A stretch of 64,000 nucleotides of DNA, taken from assembly GCA_934589525.1 (NCBI GenBank), contig CAKTOB010000006.1, positions 39,403-103,402 of the forward strand. The letters run 5' to 3'. The translations under genes and the position numbers were made by a program. Below are positions 26,018-35,282 of the stretch, piece by piece; position 1 is the first letter of the stretch; each line of letters opens with the position of its first letter. The stretch comes from an uncultured Oscillospiraceae bacterium (GTDB lineage Bacteria; Bacillota; Clostridia; Oscillospirales; Oscillospiraceae). The notes under the pieces were generated by a model, which did not search any database, was not told the origin of the DNA, and was given only the letters and a program-made list of their open reading frames with translations.

Positions 26018-26099
26018 AGTCTCGGCCCCACCCGGGGCCAAGAGCATTGCCATAATACGGATAGGCGGTTGGTTACACTCCTGAAAGGGGGTGAGAGCC

Positions 26100-26183
26100 G
26101 TGCCGATTACTTTGACTGTACATATTGGTTTTTACACCATCACAATCACTGTAAAACGCAGAAACCGCCACTCTGGCAAGTGA
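26100..26183 (+). CDS. 27-residue toxin-like small protein
   Basis: GTG start with AAAGGGGGTGA seven bases upstream. The product starts MPITLTVHIGFYTITITVK and ends in the basic tail RRNRHSGK. The first half alternates hydrophobic and small polar residues (T-I-T-I-T-V), suggesting a membrane-inserting strand or short amphipathic segment. It has its own promoter, a 5' hairpin, and a convergent antisense RNA overlapping its 3' end. This is the layout of type I toxin-antitoxin loci such as fst/par. I do not recognise the peptide as a named toxin family, and toxicity is an inference from layout only. Confidence 0.6.
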   Translation: MPITLTVHIGFYTITITVKRRNRHSGK

Positions 26184-26247
26184 CGGTTTCTAAGGGTTTC
26201 CTAAAGTCTGTTTCATGAGCCAACCGCTTATCGGCAATGCTCTTTCT
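26153..26247 (-). ncRNA. Predicted antisense (antitoxin) RNA of copy 2
   Basis: Promoter on the minus strand: TTGACT (26276-26281), 16-bp spacer, TATAAT (26254-26259). The RNA would start near 26247 with AGAAAGAGCATTGCCGATAA and end at the hairpin 26160-26191 (AGAAACCG/CGGTTTCT with CACT/AGTG), followed by a short U run. About 90 nt, overlapping the last third of the small ORF. Confidence 0.65.
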
Positions 26248-26353
26248 ACTAGTATTATACCACGTCCCGCCCAAAAGTCAAGGCGGGCATTTTTCCATCA
26301 TTGTCCATTGTCAATTTCCCCGGCCCCACTTTTCAGTGGGGCCGGGGCACTTC

Positions 26354-26512
26354 TTAGTAGCAGCCGCAGCCGCCGGTGGTGCCGCAGCCGGTGTTGCCGC
26401 AGGTACCGCCGCAGTCATTGTTGCCGATGCCGGTGCCGCCGCAGCCGAAGAGGAGGACCAGGATGATGATCCACCAGATGTTGCCGCCGAAGCAAGAGTT
26501 ATTCGTACACAT
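26354..26512 (-). CDS. Small Gly/Cys-rich membrane protein
   Basis: 52 residues from the ATG at 26512, which has GGAGGG six bases upstream; an earlier ATG at 26554 lacks this. The sequence starts MCTNNSCFGGN, has one hydrophobic helix IWWIIILVLLFG (about 11-22), then a tail made almost only of Gly, Cys, Asn and Thr (CGGTGIGNNDCGGTCGN). Similar short Gly/Cys proteins are common in Clostridia and sometimes tied to spores; the function is unknown. A GC-rich 13-bp hairpin (26318-26347) follows the stop but lacks a U run on this strand. Confidence 0.7.
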   Translation of the reverse strand: MCTNNSCFGGNIWWIIILVLLFGCGGTGIGNNDCGGTCGNTGCGTTGGCGCY

Positions 26513-26588
26513 AGCATTCCCTCCGAATAGAATTTTTTCGAGCTTCACGCTCAATCCATCCTATTCTCCCGGGAGAAAAAGGTGCGTA

Positions 26589-27674
26589 TCAGTTGGTTCC
26601 TGCCTGGTCGGCTTTTTGGGCTTCCAGGGTTTTGGCGGCGGTCAGGGGCCGCAGAACGCTGTAGCTGTCAAAACGGGTGTCGTTGGTCTTGGCCAGGAAT
26701 ACGATCTGAGCGGCCTTATCCGCCACGGGGGACTGGCTGACCACGGTTTCCACGTTGGCAGCGTCAATATCCTCAAAGTAGATCCGGCTTCTGGCCCCGT
26801 CCACCAGGGACAAAGTGGGGTCGTTGGTGCCGAAGGACAGGGTGAAGGTGCCGCCGTCAGAGGCGGTGGATTTGAGCAGATTCTGCATGGCGTTTTGCAG
26901 GGCCTCGGTTTTGTCCCCGGTGTAGATATAGGCATCGGAAACCGGGAAGCGGAAATTGCTGAGCATGACCTCGTGGAAGCCCATGTTTTTAAGCTCCAGT
27001 ACCGCCGAGGTGATCCAGCTCTGCACACCGGCACTGGTGGGGTCCAGCCAGTAGCAGCCCTGGTCATCCATCCACAGGCCCGCCCGGGAGGTCATGTACA
27101 GGCCGTTGGTCACGTTGCTGTTGCCGTACTCATAGTCCTGGAAGGCGGAAATTTTGGCGATCATATAGCAGCCCTTGTCCTTGAGCTTTTGAATGAACCT
27201 GTCCACCCGGGCGGTGGAGATGGAATTCTGGATAGAGGTAGAGAGGGTGGCTCCGGAAATCTTGGTGGTGTAATAGAAGGAGCCGTAGCCCCCCTTGAGT
27301 TCCACCAGCACCGGGGTGCCGGAGGGGATCAGGTTCAGGTTTTCCTCCACCGTGTCCATTTCTTTTAACAAAGAAGTGTAGTCCACATAATAGCCGTTGA
27401 TGGGGCTCAGCTCTTTGGAGATTTTAATGGCGTCGGAGCCTTCGTTATAGAAGATGGAAACGCCGCCCTGGGCCTGGGGCTTGGTGGCCACCACCCCGGC
27501 AAAGCCCGCGTCTCCCAGCTCAAAGTCCACCTTGGCCCCCTCCTGGCTGTAGACCACATACCGTTGCAGCCAGATCACGCTGCAAAACCAGGCCACCAGC
27601 GCAGAAACCAGCACCACCAGGCTTACAAACCCCAGCCGGTGGAGCCGGCGGCGGGTACGATAGGTCATTTTCAT
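26589..27674 (-). CDS. Membrane-anchored putative glycoside hydrolase-like protein
   Basis: 361 residues from the ATG at 27674 (GGAGG eight bases upstream, ATGA overlap with prmA). Basic N-terminus TRRRLHRLG, then a signal anchor FVSLVVLVSALVAWFCSVIWL (first 20: FVSLVVLVSALVAWFCSVIW). The extracellular part resembles the (beta/alpha)8 DUF4015-type putative glycosidases: VDYTSLLKEMD, YMIAKISAFQDYEY, GLWMDDQGCYWLDPTS and GFHEVMLSNFRFP. Metal or catalytic residues cannot be assigned with certainty. It is probably an outward-facing protein acting on wall or exopolysaccharide glycans (inference). Confidence 0.7.
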   Translation of the reverse strand: MKMTYRTRRRLHRLGFVSLVVLVSALVAWFCSVIWLQRYVVYSQEGAKVDFELGDAGFAGVVATKPQAQGGVSIFYNEGSDAIKISKELSPINGYYVDYTSLLKEMDTVEENLNLIPSGTPVLVELKGGYGSFYYTTKISGATLSTSIQNSISTARVDRFIQKLKDKGCYMIAKISAFQDYEYGNSNVTNGLYMTSRAGLWMDDQGCYWLDPTSAGVQSWITSAVLELKNMGFHEVMLSNFRFPVSDAYIYTGDKTEALQNAMQNLLKSTASDGGTFTLSFGTNDPTLSLVDGARSRIYFEDIDAANVETVVSQSPVADKAAQIVFLAKTNDTRFDSYSVLRPLTAAKTLEAQKADQAGTN

Positions 27675-28612
27675 TTGCAAATCCTCCGGGCGGTGACGCA
27701 GCGCCACTCTTCCTTTTCACGGATGGCCGTAACGGTGAGCCCCGCTTTCTCCAGGGCTTCCAGCACCTCCGGAAGCCGGACGTCCAGAATGCCGGAGCAG
27801 ATCAGCACCGTGTCCTCACCCAAAAATTCCGGCAGCACCGGGCTCAACCCAATGATCACGTCCGCCACGATGTTTACCAGCACCAGGCCGTATTCCTTTT
27901 GGGACAGCCGCTCCATGAGTCCCTTGTCGGCGGTGACGTTGCCGGTAAGGGCGGTAAATCGGGGGGCAGTGAAGCCATTGTAGGCGGCGTTTTCCCGGGC
28001 GATGTCCTCGGCTTTGGGGTCAATATCCACCCCCAGAGCCTCCTTGGCTCCCAGACGCAGGGCGGTAATGGAGAGAATGCCGCTGCCGCTGCCCAGATCT
28101 AAGCACCGGGTTCCGGGAACCAGAGCTTCCTCCATGGTCTCCATGACCATCTGGGTGGAAGGGTGGGCCCCGGTGCCGAAGGTGAGACCCGGGTCTAAGA
28201 TCACCTGCTTGCGGCTGCCTTCATAGGTGTCCGCCAGCCAGTAGGGCAGCACTACCAGGTCCTTCCCCACCTCCTGGGGCGGGTAGCTTTCTTTCCAGCT
28301 CTCCTCCCAGTCCGTATCCGGCAGGAGCTTTTCCGTCATGGAAAGCCCCCGGTCCTTCGAAAACCCCCGCAGGGTCTCCAAAGAGCCGGTATCCGTATCC
28401 TCGATATAAAGCTTGATGCGGCTCAGGCCTTGCAGCTCCTGCTGCAGGCCCTCGTCAATGTAATCCCAGTATTCCCGATTCTCCTCCAAAAAGGATTCAA
28501 ACTCCTGCTGGTCCTCAATGCAAAAATCCTCAAACCCCAACCCCGTCAGCGCGGTAGCCAACGCCTCCACCCCGCCGGGCTTGGTATTGACGGTTATTTC
28601 CAGCCATGCCAT
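27671..28612 (-). CDS. prmA: Ribosomal protein L11 methyltransferase
   Basis: SAM-dependent trimethylation of ribosomal protein L11. 313 residues. The N-terminal substrate domain starts MAWLEITVNTKPGGVEALATAL. The SAM-binding motif is CLDLGSGSGILSITALRLGA (about 171-190). The acidic loop GVDIDPKAEDIARENA follows, and the post-I motif is LVLVNIVADVI. GLTFGTGAHPST is the typical PrmA signature before the SAM site. Operon with the downstream hydrolase-like gene by a 4-bp overlap. Confidence 0.93.
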   Translation of the reverse strand: MAWLEITVNTKPGGVEALATALTGLGFEDFCIEDQQEFESFLEENREYWDYIDEGLQQELQGLSRIKLYIEDTDTGSLETLRGFSKDRGLSMTEKLLPDTDWEESWKESYPPQEVGKDLVVLPYWLADTYEGSRKQVILDPGLTFGTGAHPSTQMVMETMEEALVPGTRCLDLGSGSGILSITALRLGAKEALGVDIDPKAEDIARENAAYNGFTAPRFTALTGNVTADKGLMERLSQKEYGLVLVNIVADVIIGLSPVLPEFLGEDTVLICSGILDVRLPEVLEALEKAGLTVTAIREKEEWRCVTARRICK

Positions 28613-29428
28613 GGCAAAATCCTCCTGAATTCATTGATCCAAACCCTATTTTACCGCAAAATCCCGAAAAACACAACGGCAAATACTTAAAATTTTTGTG
28701 TCCTACTATCTATTTCCGGGAAGATGGAGTATAATAAGCGAATTAGGTCCGGGGATTGCAAGATGTTGTCCGTTGTGGTACCGTTTGATTGATACGGCTC
28801 AAGTATCGAAACGTGGCGGGCGGCAGGTTGCCGCCCCTACATCAAATTTGTTACAAATACCGTATATTAAACGTGTCTAATCCTGATTTTGCGTTCTAAA
28901 AAATGTCAAAAACGTGGTACATTATCGTAGGGGCGGCAACCTGCCGCCCGCCACCTACCGAATACAACCTGTTTCGGTGAATGGTATAACCCGATATACG
29001 GTACAAATGTAGCGGCGTTGACCCAACGCCATCCAGCCCCGGCGAGGGGCTGGCACCGTGGGATATACGGATACGAACGTACCACGATTCCGGCCTTGCG
29101 GCCGGTTGGCGGCAGATTTGCCGCCGCTACACCCGTTACGTACAACGGTACACGCAATGTAGCGGCGATGATTCATCGCCATCCAGCCCCGGCGAGGGGC
29201 TGGCACCGTGGGATATACGGATACGAACGTACCACGGTTCCGGCCTTGCGGCCGGTTGGCGGCAGATTGCCGCCGCTACAGTGGGTGTACCATGTTTTGG
29301 GTCATACCATTCAATCCCACAGGTTGTAATTGCCACCCCTACATCAAATTTGTTACAAATACCGTATATTTGACGCATTTATCACTGACTTGTGTTCGCA
29401 AAATACATCTTTTTAAAGGAGCGTTTCC
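28613..29428. repeat. Intergenic mosaic between divergent prmA and ymfF (mosaic 7)
   Basis: Contains GGCGGGCGGCAGGTTGCCGCCCCTAC (28815-28840), its inverted copy (28927-28952), GTAGCGGCGTTGACCCAACGCC (29010-29032), and two nearly identical 130-bp blocks (29035-29135 and 29185-29280), each with CCCGGCGAGGGGCTGG and CCGGCCTTGCGGCCGG plus GGCGGCAGATTGCCGCC. GGCGATGATTCATCGCC is at 29163-29179. The segment CATCAAATTTGTTACAAATACCGTATATT appears twice, flanking the block (28840-28868 and 29342-29370; first 20 bases shared: CATCAAATTTGTTACAAATA). No gene is seen. Confidence 0.8.
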
Positions 29429-30694
29429 ATGATCGAAACCATCGAACTGGCCCCCGGGGTGCGGCTGCGGTGCTGCCGGGATGGGCGGTTTAAGCAGAAT
29501 GCCCTGTCTATTCAATATGTCCGGCCCATGGCCCGGGAGGAGGCGGCTATGAATGCCCTGATCCCCAGTGTGCTGCTGCGAGGCTGCAACAGTGCCCGGG
29601 ACCTGCGGCAGATCACCATGCGGCTGGATGAGCTTTACGGTGCCTCCGTCAGCCCCATTTCCCGGCGGGCGGGAGACTACCAGACCACGGGCTTTTACGT
29701 CGGGCTCATGGATGACCGGTTTGCCCCCAAGGGGGAGTCGGTGCTGGAGGAGACCCTGAACTTTGTGGGGGAGCTGCTCTTTGACTATCCCACGGAAAAC
29801 GGCGGCTTCCTGGACCGGTTCGTCCAGGGGGAAAAGACCAACCAAATCTACGCCATTGAGGCAGAGTTTAACGACAAGCGGGCCTATGCCACCCGGCAGC
29901 TGCTGAAGACCATGTGCGCCCAGGACCCCTTCGGCCTGCCCCGTATGGGGGAACCGGAGGACGTGGAGGCCATCACCCCCCAGGGGCTGCTGCGGCACTA
30001 TGAAAAGGTCCACCGGGAAAGCCAGGTGGAGCTGTTTTATGTGGGCTCTGCGGAGCCGGAGCGGGTCAAAGAGGTGCTGCTGCCTATTTTTGCCAAGGAG
30101 CGGCGGGACTACCGGCCCTTGGCCCCTCAGACGGAGCTGAAGCTCAGCCCCCGGCAGGATGCTTCTGAAACCATGGAAGTCACCCAAGGGAAGCTCTCCA
30201 TGGGCTATGTGACCCCCGTCACCAATCGGACCAAAGACTTTGCCGCCATGCAGATGCTGAACATGGTCCTGGGGGGCGACATGACCTCCAAGCTCTTCCA
30301 GAACGTCCGGGAGAAGCAGAGCCTGTGCTACTCCATCGGCTCCGGCTACTACAGCGCCAAGGGCATCCTGTTGGTCTCCGCGGGCATTGACTTTGACAAG
30401 GAAGACCATGTGCGCCGGGAGGTGGAGGCCCAGGTGGAGGCCTGCCGTCGGGGAGATATCACGGAGGCGGAGCTGGAAGGGGCCCGTCACGCCCTGGTCA
30501 GCGCCCTGGCCGCGGTGCCGGATTCCCCCAGCGCCATGGAAAGCTACGATTCCTCCATGATTCTGGGGGGCAGCGGCCTGAACTATGAGACCCACCGGCA
30601 GGCCCTGGAAGCCGTGACAAAGCAGGACCTGGCCCAGGCCGCCGGGACCTTACAGCTGCACAGCACCTATTTTTTGAAAGGAGCCCAGGAATGA
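29429..30694 (+). CDS. ymfF: M16 peptidase-like protein YmfF
   Basis: 421 residues of the pitrilysin (M16) fold, lacking the HxxEH zinc motif; the equivalent region begins IETIELAPGVRLRCC. Contains DLRQITMRLDELYGASVSP and the M16 C-terminal motif SKLFQNVREKQSLCYSIGSGYY. In Firmicutes it pairs with the active-site-bearing YmfH; the pair has been linked to elongation factor P modification. The stop overlaps the ymfH start (ATGA). The ATG has AAAGGAGCG upstream. Confidence 0.88.
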   Translation: MIETIELAPGVRLRCCRDGRFKQNALSIQYVRPMAREEAAMNALIPSVLLRGCNSARDLRQITMRLDELYGASVSPISRRAGDYQTTGFYVGLMDDRFAPKGESVLEETLNFVGELLFDYPTENGGFLDRFVQGEKTNQIYAIEAEFNDKRAYATRQLLKTMCAQDPFGLPRMGEPEDVEAITPQGLLRHYEKVHRESQVELFYVGSAEPERVKEVLLPIFAKERRDYRPLAPQTELKLSPRQDASETMEVTQGKLSMGYVTPVTNRTKDFAAMQMLNMVLGGDMTSKLFQNVREKQSLCYSIGSGYYSAKGILLVSAGIDFDKEDHVRREVEAQVEACRRGDITEAELEGARHALVSALAAVPDSPSAMESYDSSMILGGSGLNYETHRQALEAVTKQDLAQAAGTLQLHSTYFLKGAQE

Positions 30695-31980
30695 TCCGAA
30701 AGTTTTATGAGGGCCTTGACGAAACCGTCTGCCGCCGGACCCTGCCCAACGGCCTCAGGGTGGCGGTATTGCCTAGAAAGGGCTTTTCCAAAAAGCTTGC
30801 CTATTTTGTAACGGATTTTGGCTCCATTCATACGGATTTCCGGTTTGAGGGCCGGGAGCACCATGTGCCCGGTGGCATTGCCCATTATCTGGAGCACAAA
30901 ATGTTCGACCTGCCCGGGGACCGGGATGTAAGCGAGGAATTTTCCGTCTGGGGGGCCAGCACCAACGCCTTTACCAGCTACGACATGACCGCCTATTATT
31001 TTTCCTGCACGGACCACTTTGAGGACTGTCTGCACCTGCTGCTGGAATTTGTCAGCACCCCCTATTTTACCCAAGAGAGTGTTGAAAAAGAGCGGGGCAT
31101 CATTGACCAGGAGATCGGCATGAATCGGGACGCCGCCGACAGCGTGGTGTTTGAAAATCTGGCAAAGGTCCTCTACAGCCGCCACCCCATCCGGGTGCCC
31201 ATTCTGGGGACCTCCGAAAGCATCCGGGAGATCACTCCGGAGGACCTGTACCTGTGCCACAAAGCCTTTTACACCCCGGGGAACATGATGCTCTGCGTGG
31301 TAGGCGATGTAGACCCGGAGGCGGTCTGCCAAATGGCCCGGGATGTTCTGGGAGAGGAGCCGCGGGAAGTGGGCGAAAAAATACGGGACTGGGAAGAGCC
31401 CCTGACCAGCCCCCAACCCCTGACCAAGGCCCGGATGGAGGTATCCATGCCCACCTTCACCCTGGCTTTTAAGTGCGCCCCCCTGGGACGGGGGGAAGAG
31501 GCCATCCGCCGGGAAATGGTGGCGGACCTGGCCGCGGAAGCCCTCTTCGGGGAGAGCTCGGATCTGTATCTGCAAATGTACGACCGGGGCATCATCGACG
31601 GCTCCTTCGGCGGTGGCTTTGAGACCATTGACGGCTGCGCCCTCTTTACCTGCGGCGGCGACAGCATGGAGCCGGAGGCGGTGCTGACGGCGGTGCTGGA
31701 GGGCTGCGGGCGGCTTCTGGAGCAGGGCCTGTCTCAAAAGGACTTTTCCCGGATGAAGCGCAGCGCCCTGGGCCGCCGCATCCGGAGCCTGGATTCCTTT
31801 GACGCCACCTGCTTCCGGGTCTGCGCCTATGCGCTGACGGGCTTTGACTATTTCCGGTTCCCAAAGGTTTATGAAACCATTGAAAAAGAGGACGTGGAAG
31901 GCTTTTTGCGTGAGACGGTCCGACAGGACCGGTGCTGCCTGTCCGTCATCGAACCCATCCGAAAGGAGCATGAAGCATGA
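30691..31980 (+). CDS. ymfH: M16 zinc peptidase YmfH
   Basis: 429 residues. The inverted zinc motif HxxEH is present as HYLEHKMF (about residue 68-75), with the distal glutamate in the ERGIIDQEIGMNRD helix. It is therefore the catalytic partner of YmfF. Arg/Tyr motif region near the C-terminus is less clear. Start and stop overlap its neighbours by 4 bp, forming a ymfF-ymfH-lgt operon with tight coupling. Probably cytoplasmic; no signal peptide. Confidence 0.9.
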   Translation: MIRKFYEGLDETVCRRTLPNGLRVAVLPRKGFSKKLAYFVTDFGSIHTDFRFEGREHHVPGGIAHYLEHKMFDLPGDRDVSEEFSVWGASTNAFTSYDMTAYYFSCTDHFEDCLHLLLEFVSTPYFTQESVEKERGIIDQEIGMNRDAADSVVFENLAKVLYSRHPIRVPILGTSESIREITPEDLYLCHKAFYTPGNMMLCVVGDVDPEAVCQMARDVLGEEPREVGEKIRDWEEPLTSPQPLTKARMEVSMPTFTLAFKCAPLGRGEEAIRREMVADLAAEALFGESSDLYLQMYDRGIIDGSFGGGFETIDGCALFTCGGDSMEPEAVLTAVLEGCGRLLEQGLSQKDFSRMKRSALGRRIRSLDSFDATCFRVCAYALTGFDYFRFPKVYETIEKEDVEGFLRETVRQDRCCLSVIEPIRKEHEA

Positions 31981-32882
31981 GTGTGAATCCTGCCAATTAT
32001 TCGATCATTTCTTTTCCCGCCCTGGGCATTGAAGTAAACCCCATCCGTTATTTTTCCCTGGGCCCTCTGACCATCCATCTCTACGGAGCGGTCATCGCCC
32101 TGGGGCTGCTGCTGGCGGGCATTTACTGCTGCCGCCGGAGTAAGGTTGCCGCCCTGACGGACGACGACATTTTAGACGGCATCCTCTGGATCACCCCCTT
32201 CGCGGTGGTCTGCGCCAGAATTTACTACTGCGTCTTTTCCTGGAAGGATTACGCCGCAGACCCCATTTCCGTCCTCTACATCTGGAACGGCGGCCTGGCC
32301 ATTTACGGCGGCGTTCTGGGGGCGGTGCTGGGGGTGGCCATTTATTGCAAGGTCAAAAAGTGCTCCATGCGGGCGCTGCTGGACCTGGTGGTCATGGGCT
32401 TCCTTATTGGCCAGCTGGTGGGCCGCTGGGGCAACTTCTTCAACCGGGAGGCCTTCGGTGCGGCAACAGACGCTTTCTCCCGCATGGGCCTATACAACAC
32501 CGTTACGGATAAGTGGGAGTATTACCACCCCACCTTCCTCTATGAAAGCCTGTGGAACCTCTGCGGCTTTATTGCCCTCCACTTCCTCTACTCCAAGCGG
32601 ACCTACGACGGCCAGATCGCCCTGGGCTATGTGGCCTGGTACGGCCTGGGCCGGGCCATCATCGAGGGCCTGCGGATGGACAGCCTCTACTGGGGCCCCT
32701 TCCGGGTCAGCCAGGTCCTGGCCGCCGTCAGCTGCCTGACCGCCACCGCCATCCTTGTTTACCAGCACTTCCGCCCCCACGACCGGGAGCAATTGGCCCA
32801 ATACCGCTGCGCCCAGGAACTGCAAGAGCGCATGGAGCGGCAGAAGGCGAAGAAAGCGGGGAAGAAGAAAATTGACAATTGA
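31977..32882 (+). CDS. lgt: Prolipoprotein diacylglyceryl transferase
   Basis: Membrane enzyme that puts diacylglycerol on the lipobox cysteine of prolipoproteins. 301 residues, seven hydrophobic segments. The Lgt signature is GRWGNFFNREAFG (about 144-156), with the conserved HPTFLYESLWNL and YGLGRAIIEGLRMD. The C-terminal tail is basic (RQKAKKAGKKK) and its last codons run into a GACAATTG repeat array. A substrate in this window is the lipoprotein at 61668. Confidence 0.95.
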   Translation: MSVNPANYSIISFPALGIEVNPIRYFSLGPLTIHLYGAVIALGLLLAGIYCCRRSKVAALTDDDILDGILWITPFAVVCARIYYCVFSWKDYAADPISVLYIWNGGLAIYGGVLGAVLGVAIYCKVKKCSMRALLDLVVMGFLIGQLVGRWGNFFNREAFGAATDAFSRMGLYNTVTDKWEYYHPTFLYESLWNLCGFIALHFLYSKRTYDGQIALGYVAWYGLGRAIIEGLRMDSLYWGPFRVSQVLAAVSCLTATAILVYQHFRPHDREQLAQYRCAQELQERMERQKAKKAGKKKIDN

Positions 32883-33735
32883 CAATGGACAATTGGTTCT
32901 AAGTTGACAGTTGACAGTTTACAGTTGACAGTTATTGAGGTCAGACGTGTCCGGTTTTGAAATACGTTGTGTAGAAAATATACCCACCAGCGAAATCGTA
33001 GGGAACGGCCTGTGTGCCGTTCCGGGGACGTTTCCAGATAGAAAAACGTAAGATCTAAACGGTGTGCCCCACGACACGGTACAAAAGCTTCCCCCGTGGG
33101 GAAGCTGGCTCGCCCTTGGGCGAGACTGATGAGGCTCCCGCGGGGCAGCGTGAAGCATTGCACAAACAATAGGCGCAAAGGTATTACGCCAGTAGGGGCG
33201 GCTAGCCGCCCGCCACGTTCCGTAAATAATCTGTTTGGTTGAATGAAATCACCCGATATACGGTATACCCAATGTAGCGGCGATGATTCATCGCCAAGCC
33301 ACGTTTCGAATACAACCCGTGTGGTTGAACGGTAAAACCCATCAGCGAAACCGTAGGGAACGGCCTGTGTGCCGTTCCGGGGACGTTCCGGTTATAATCC
33401 GTGCGGACAAAACGGAACCACCTCTCGATATGTCATCCCGACCGAAATGAAATGGAGTGGAGGGATCTTCCCAAGTAGCGAGAATAACCAACACAAGGAA
33501 AAGCTTGCAACTTGGGAAGATTCCTCGACTCGCTTCGCTCCCTCGGAATGACATATCGGTAGGTGGTTTTGTTTGTCTACACGGGTTCCATTCGTTACGT
33601 TGCATGTGGCGATGAATCATCGCCGCTACATTGCGTAATACCATTCAACCGCAGGGGTTATAGTCGAAACGTGGCGGGCGGCAGATTGCCGCCCCTACAT
33701 ACCGTCGATGGGTGGTTCCATTCACCTCCACAGGC
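32870..33735. repeat. Intergenic mosaic between lgt and the histidine kinase (mosaic 8)
   Basis: Left GACAATTG/GACAGTTG array (32870-32936), with no right partner. GGAACGGC-N6-GCCGTTCC at 33003-33024 and 33357-33380; GGGGAAGC/GGCTCGCCC element 33090-33140; GGCGGCTAGCCGCC at 33197-33210; GGCGATGATTCATCGCC 33277-33293 and 33610-33626; a TGTCATCCCGA foldback element (33429-33553); GGCGGGCGGCAGATTGCCGCC (33673-33693). No gene is seen. Confidence 0.8.
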
Positions 33736-33784
33736 CATACTTCCCGCCCGGCACCATGTTTTTGTAAACTTTTTTCGTCATTTA

Positions 33785-33812
33785 TTGCAAACCCCCGATT
33801 CTGTGGTATAAT
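33785..33812 (+). promoter_or_regulatory. Promoter of the histidine kinase-htrA operon
   Basis: TTGCAA (33785-33790), 16-bp spacer, TATAAT (33807-33812), 31 bp before the start codon. Confidence 0.7.
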
Positions 33813-33843
33813 TTCTTGTAAGAAATTTTGAGAGGGTGGATAC

Positions 33844-35271
33844 ATGAAATCATCCTTTGGCCGCAGCTTTTCCGTGTTTGCGGGGATATTGCTGGTGGCG
33901 CTGACGGTGCTGGGGGGATCTTTTCAGATGATGGTCCAGGACTATCTGATGGATACGACCTATGGGCGATTGGAGAAGGATGCCCGGCTGATCGCGGACT
34001 TGGCGGTCTCTTATTTAGAGGACGAGAACCTGGGCGCCCGGGAGTTTATGATGAACCTGGACATTGCCTCCAAGGTCTCCGGCTCTGACGCGGTGCTGTG
34101 TAACGGGGAGGGCCGGGTGGTCATCTGCTCCGACAGCCTTTTCGGCTGCAAGCATGTGGGGCTGTATGTGAATCAGGACTACCTCAACAAGGTGGTGCAG
34201 CAGGGCTCGGACCGGGCCACGGGGCTCATTAAGGGACTGTATGAGGAGGAGCGCTTCCTGGTGGCCCTGCCTCTTGGCGGCAGCGAGGGGCAGAATCTGG
34301 GCATCATCATCGTCTCCTGCCCCTTGGCGGGGGTCAATGCGGTGCTGACCAAGATCTCCAACATCTTCCTGACCACTGCGGCGGTGGTGGTGCTGGTGTC
34401 GGTATTGGCGGTGTCCCTTTTTGCCCGGCGGGAGAGCCGGCCCTTGCAGGAGATGGCCCGGGTGGCCAACGCCTTCGGCCACGGGGATCTGGAAGCCCGG
34501 GTAAAGATCGAGGACAACTACTCCGAGGAAGTGGAGGAGCTGGCCCTGGCCTTTAACAACATGGCCTCCTCCCTGCAAAAAAGCGAGTATCGCCGCCAGG
34601 AGTTTGTGGCCAATGTGTCCCACGAGCTGAAAACCCCCATGACCACCATTGCGGGCTATGTGGACGGCATGCTGGACAAGACCATCCCCGAGGAAAAGTG
34701 GCCCCACTATTTGCAGATCGTCTCCGACGAGACCAAGCGGCTGTCCCGGCTGGTCCGGAGCATGCTGGATATTTCCCAGCTCCAGAGCCAGGGGGGCATT
34801 CCCGACGAAAAGAAGATCCAGTTTGATTTGGAGGATGCTTGCAGCCGGGTGCTGCTGACCTTTGAAAAGAAGATCGACGACAAGAAGCTGAACGTGGAGG
34901 TGGACATGCCGGACCACCCGGTATTCACCTTTGCCAACGAGGATTACATCACCCAGGTGATCTACAACCTCATTGACAATGCGGTGAAATTTTGCCCCCT
35001 GGGGGGCACCCTGGGGCTCAAAATCAAGGAAGGGGCCGCCAAGGCCTATGTATCCGTGTCCAACGAGGGCGACACCATCCCCCCGGAGGAGCTGCCCCTG
35101 GTCTTTGACCGGTTCCACAAGTTGGACAAGAGCCGCTCCAAAAACCGGGACGGCTGGGGTCTGGGCCTCTACATTGTGAAGACCATTGTATGCAGCCACG
35201 GCGAAAACATCGGCGTCACCAGCCGGGATGGGAAAACGGAATTTACCTTTACCATGCCCCTGGTGAATTAA
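33844..35271 (+). CDS. Membrane sensor histidine kinase (no adjacent response regulator)
   Basis: 475 residues. Two membrane helices (about 8-30 and 172-194) enclose an extracellular sensor of about 140 residues with two cysteines (LCNGEG and VICSD). HAMP follows (195-250). The phosphoacceptor is His260 in VANVSHELKTPMTTIAGY. The ATPase domain has NLIDNAVKF (N box) and DGWGLGLYIVK (G box). AGAGGGTGG precedes the ATG. Its response regulator is not next to it; the downstream htrA suggests a cell-envelope stress circuit (inference). Confidence 0.9.
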   Translation: MKSSFGRSFSVFAGILLVALTVLGGSFQMMVQDYLMDTTYGRLEKDARLIADLAVSYLEDENLGAREFMMNLDIASKVSGSDAVLCNGEGRVVICSDSLFGCKHVGLYVNQDYLNKVVQQGSDRATGLIKGLYEEERFLVALPLGGSEGQNLGIIIVSCPLAGVNAVLTKISNIFLTTAAVVVLVSVLAVSLFARRESRPLQEMARVANAFGHGDLEARVKIEDNYSEEVEELALAFNNMASSLQKSEYRRQEFVANVSHELKTPMTTIAGYVDGMLDKTIPEEKWPHYLQIVSDETKRLSRLVRSMLDISQLQSQGGIPDEKKIQFDLEDACSRVLLTFEKKIDDKKLNVEVDMPDHPVFTFANEDYITQVIYNLIDNAVKFCPLGGTLGLKIKEGAAKAYVSVSNEGDTIPPEELPLVFDRFHKLDKSRSKNRDGWGLGLYIVKTIVCSHGENIGVTSRDGKTEFTFTMPLVN

Positions 35272-35282
35272 GGAGGAGGGCC

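Noticed and set aside
29339..31971. Long minus-strand frames opposite ymfF and ymfH
   Set aside because: Mirror frames of real genes; composition is shadow-like and they run into repeats.
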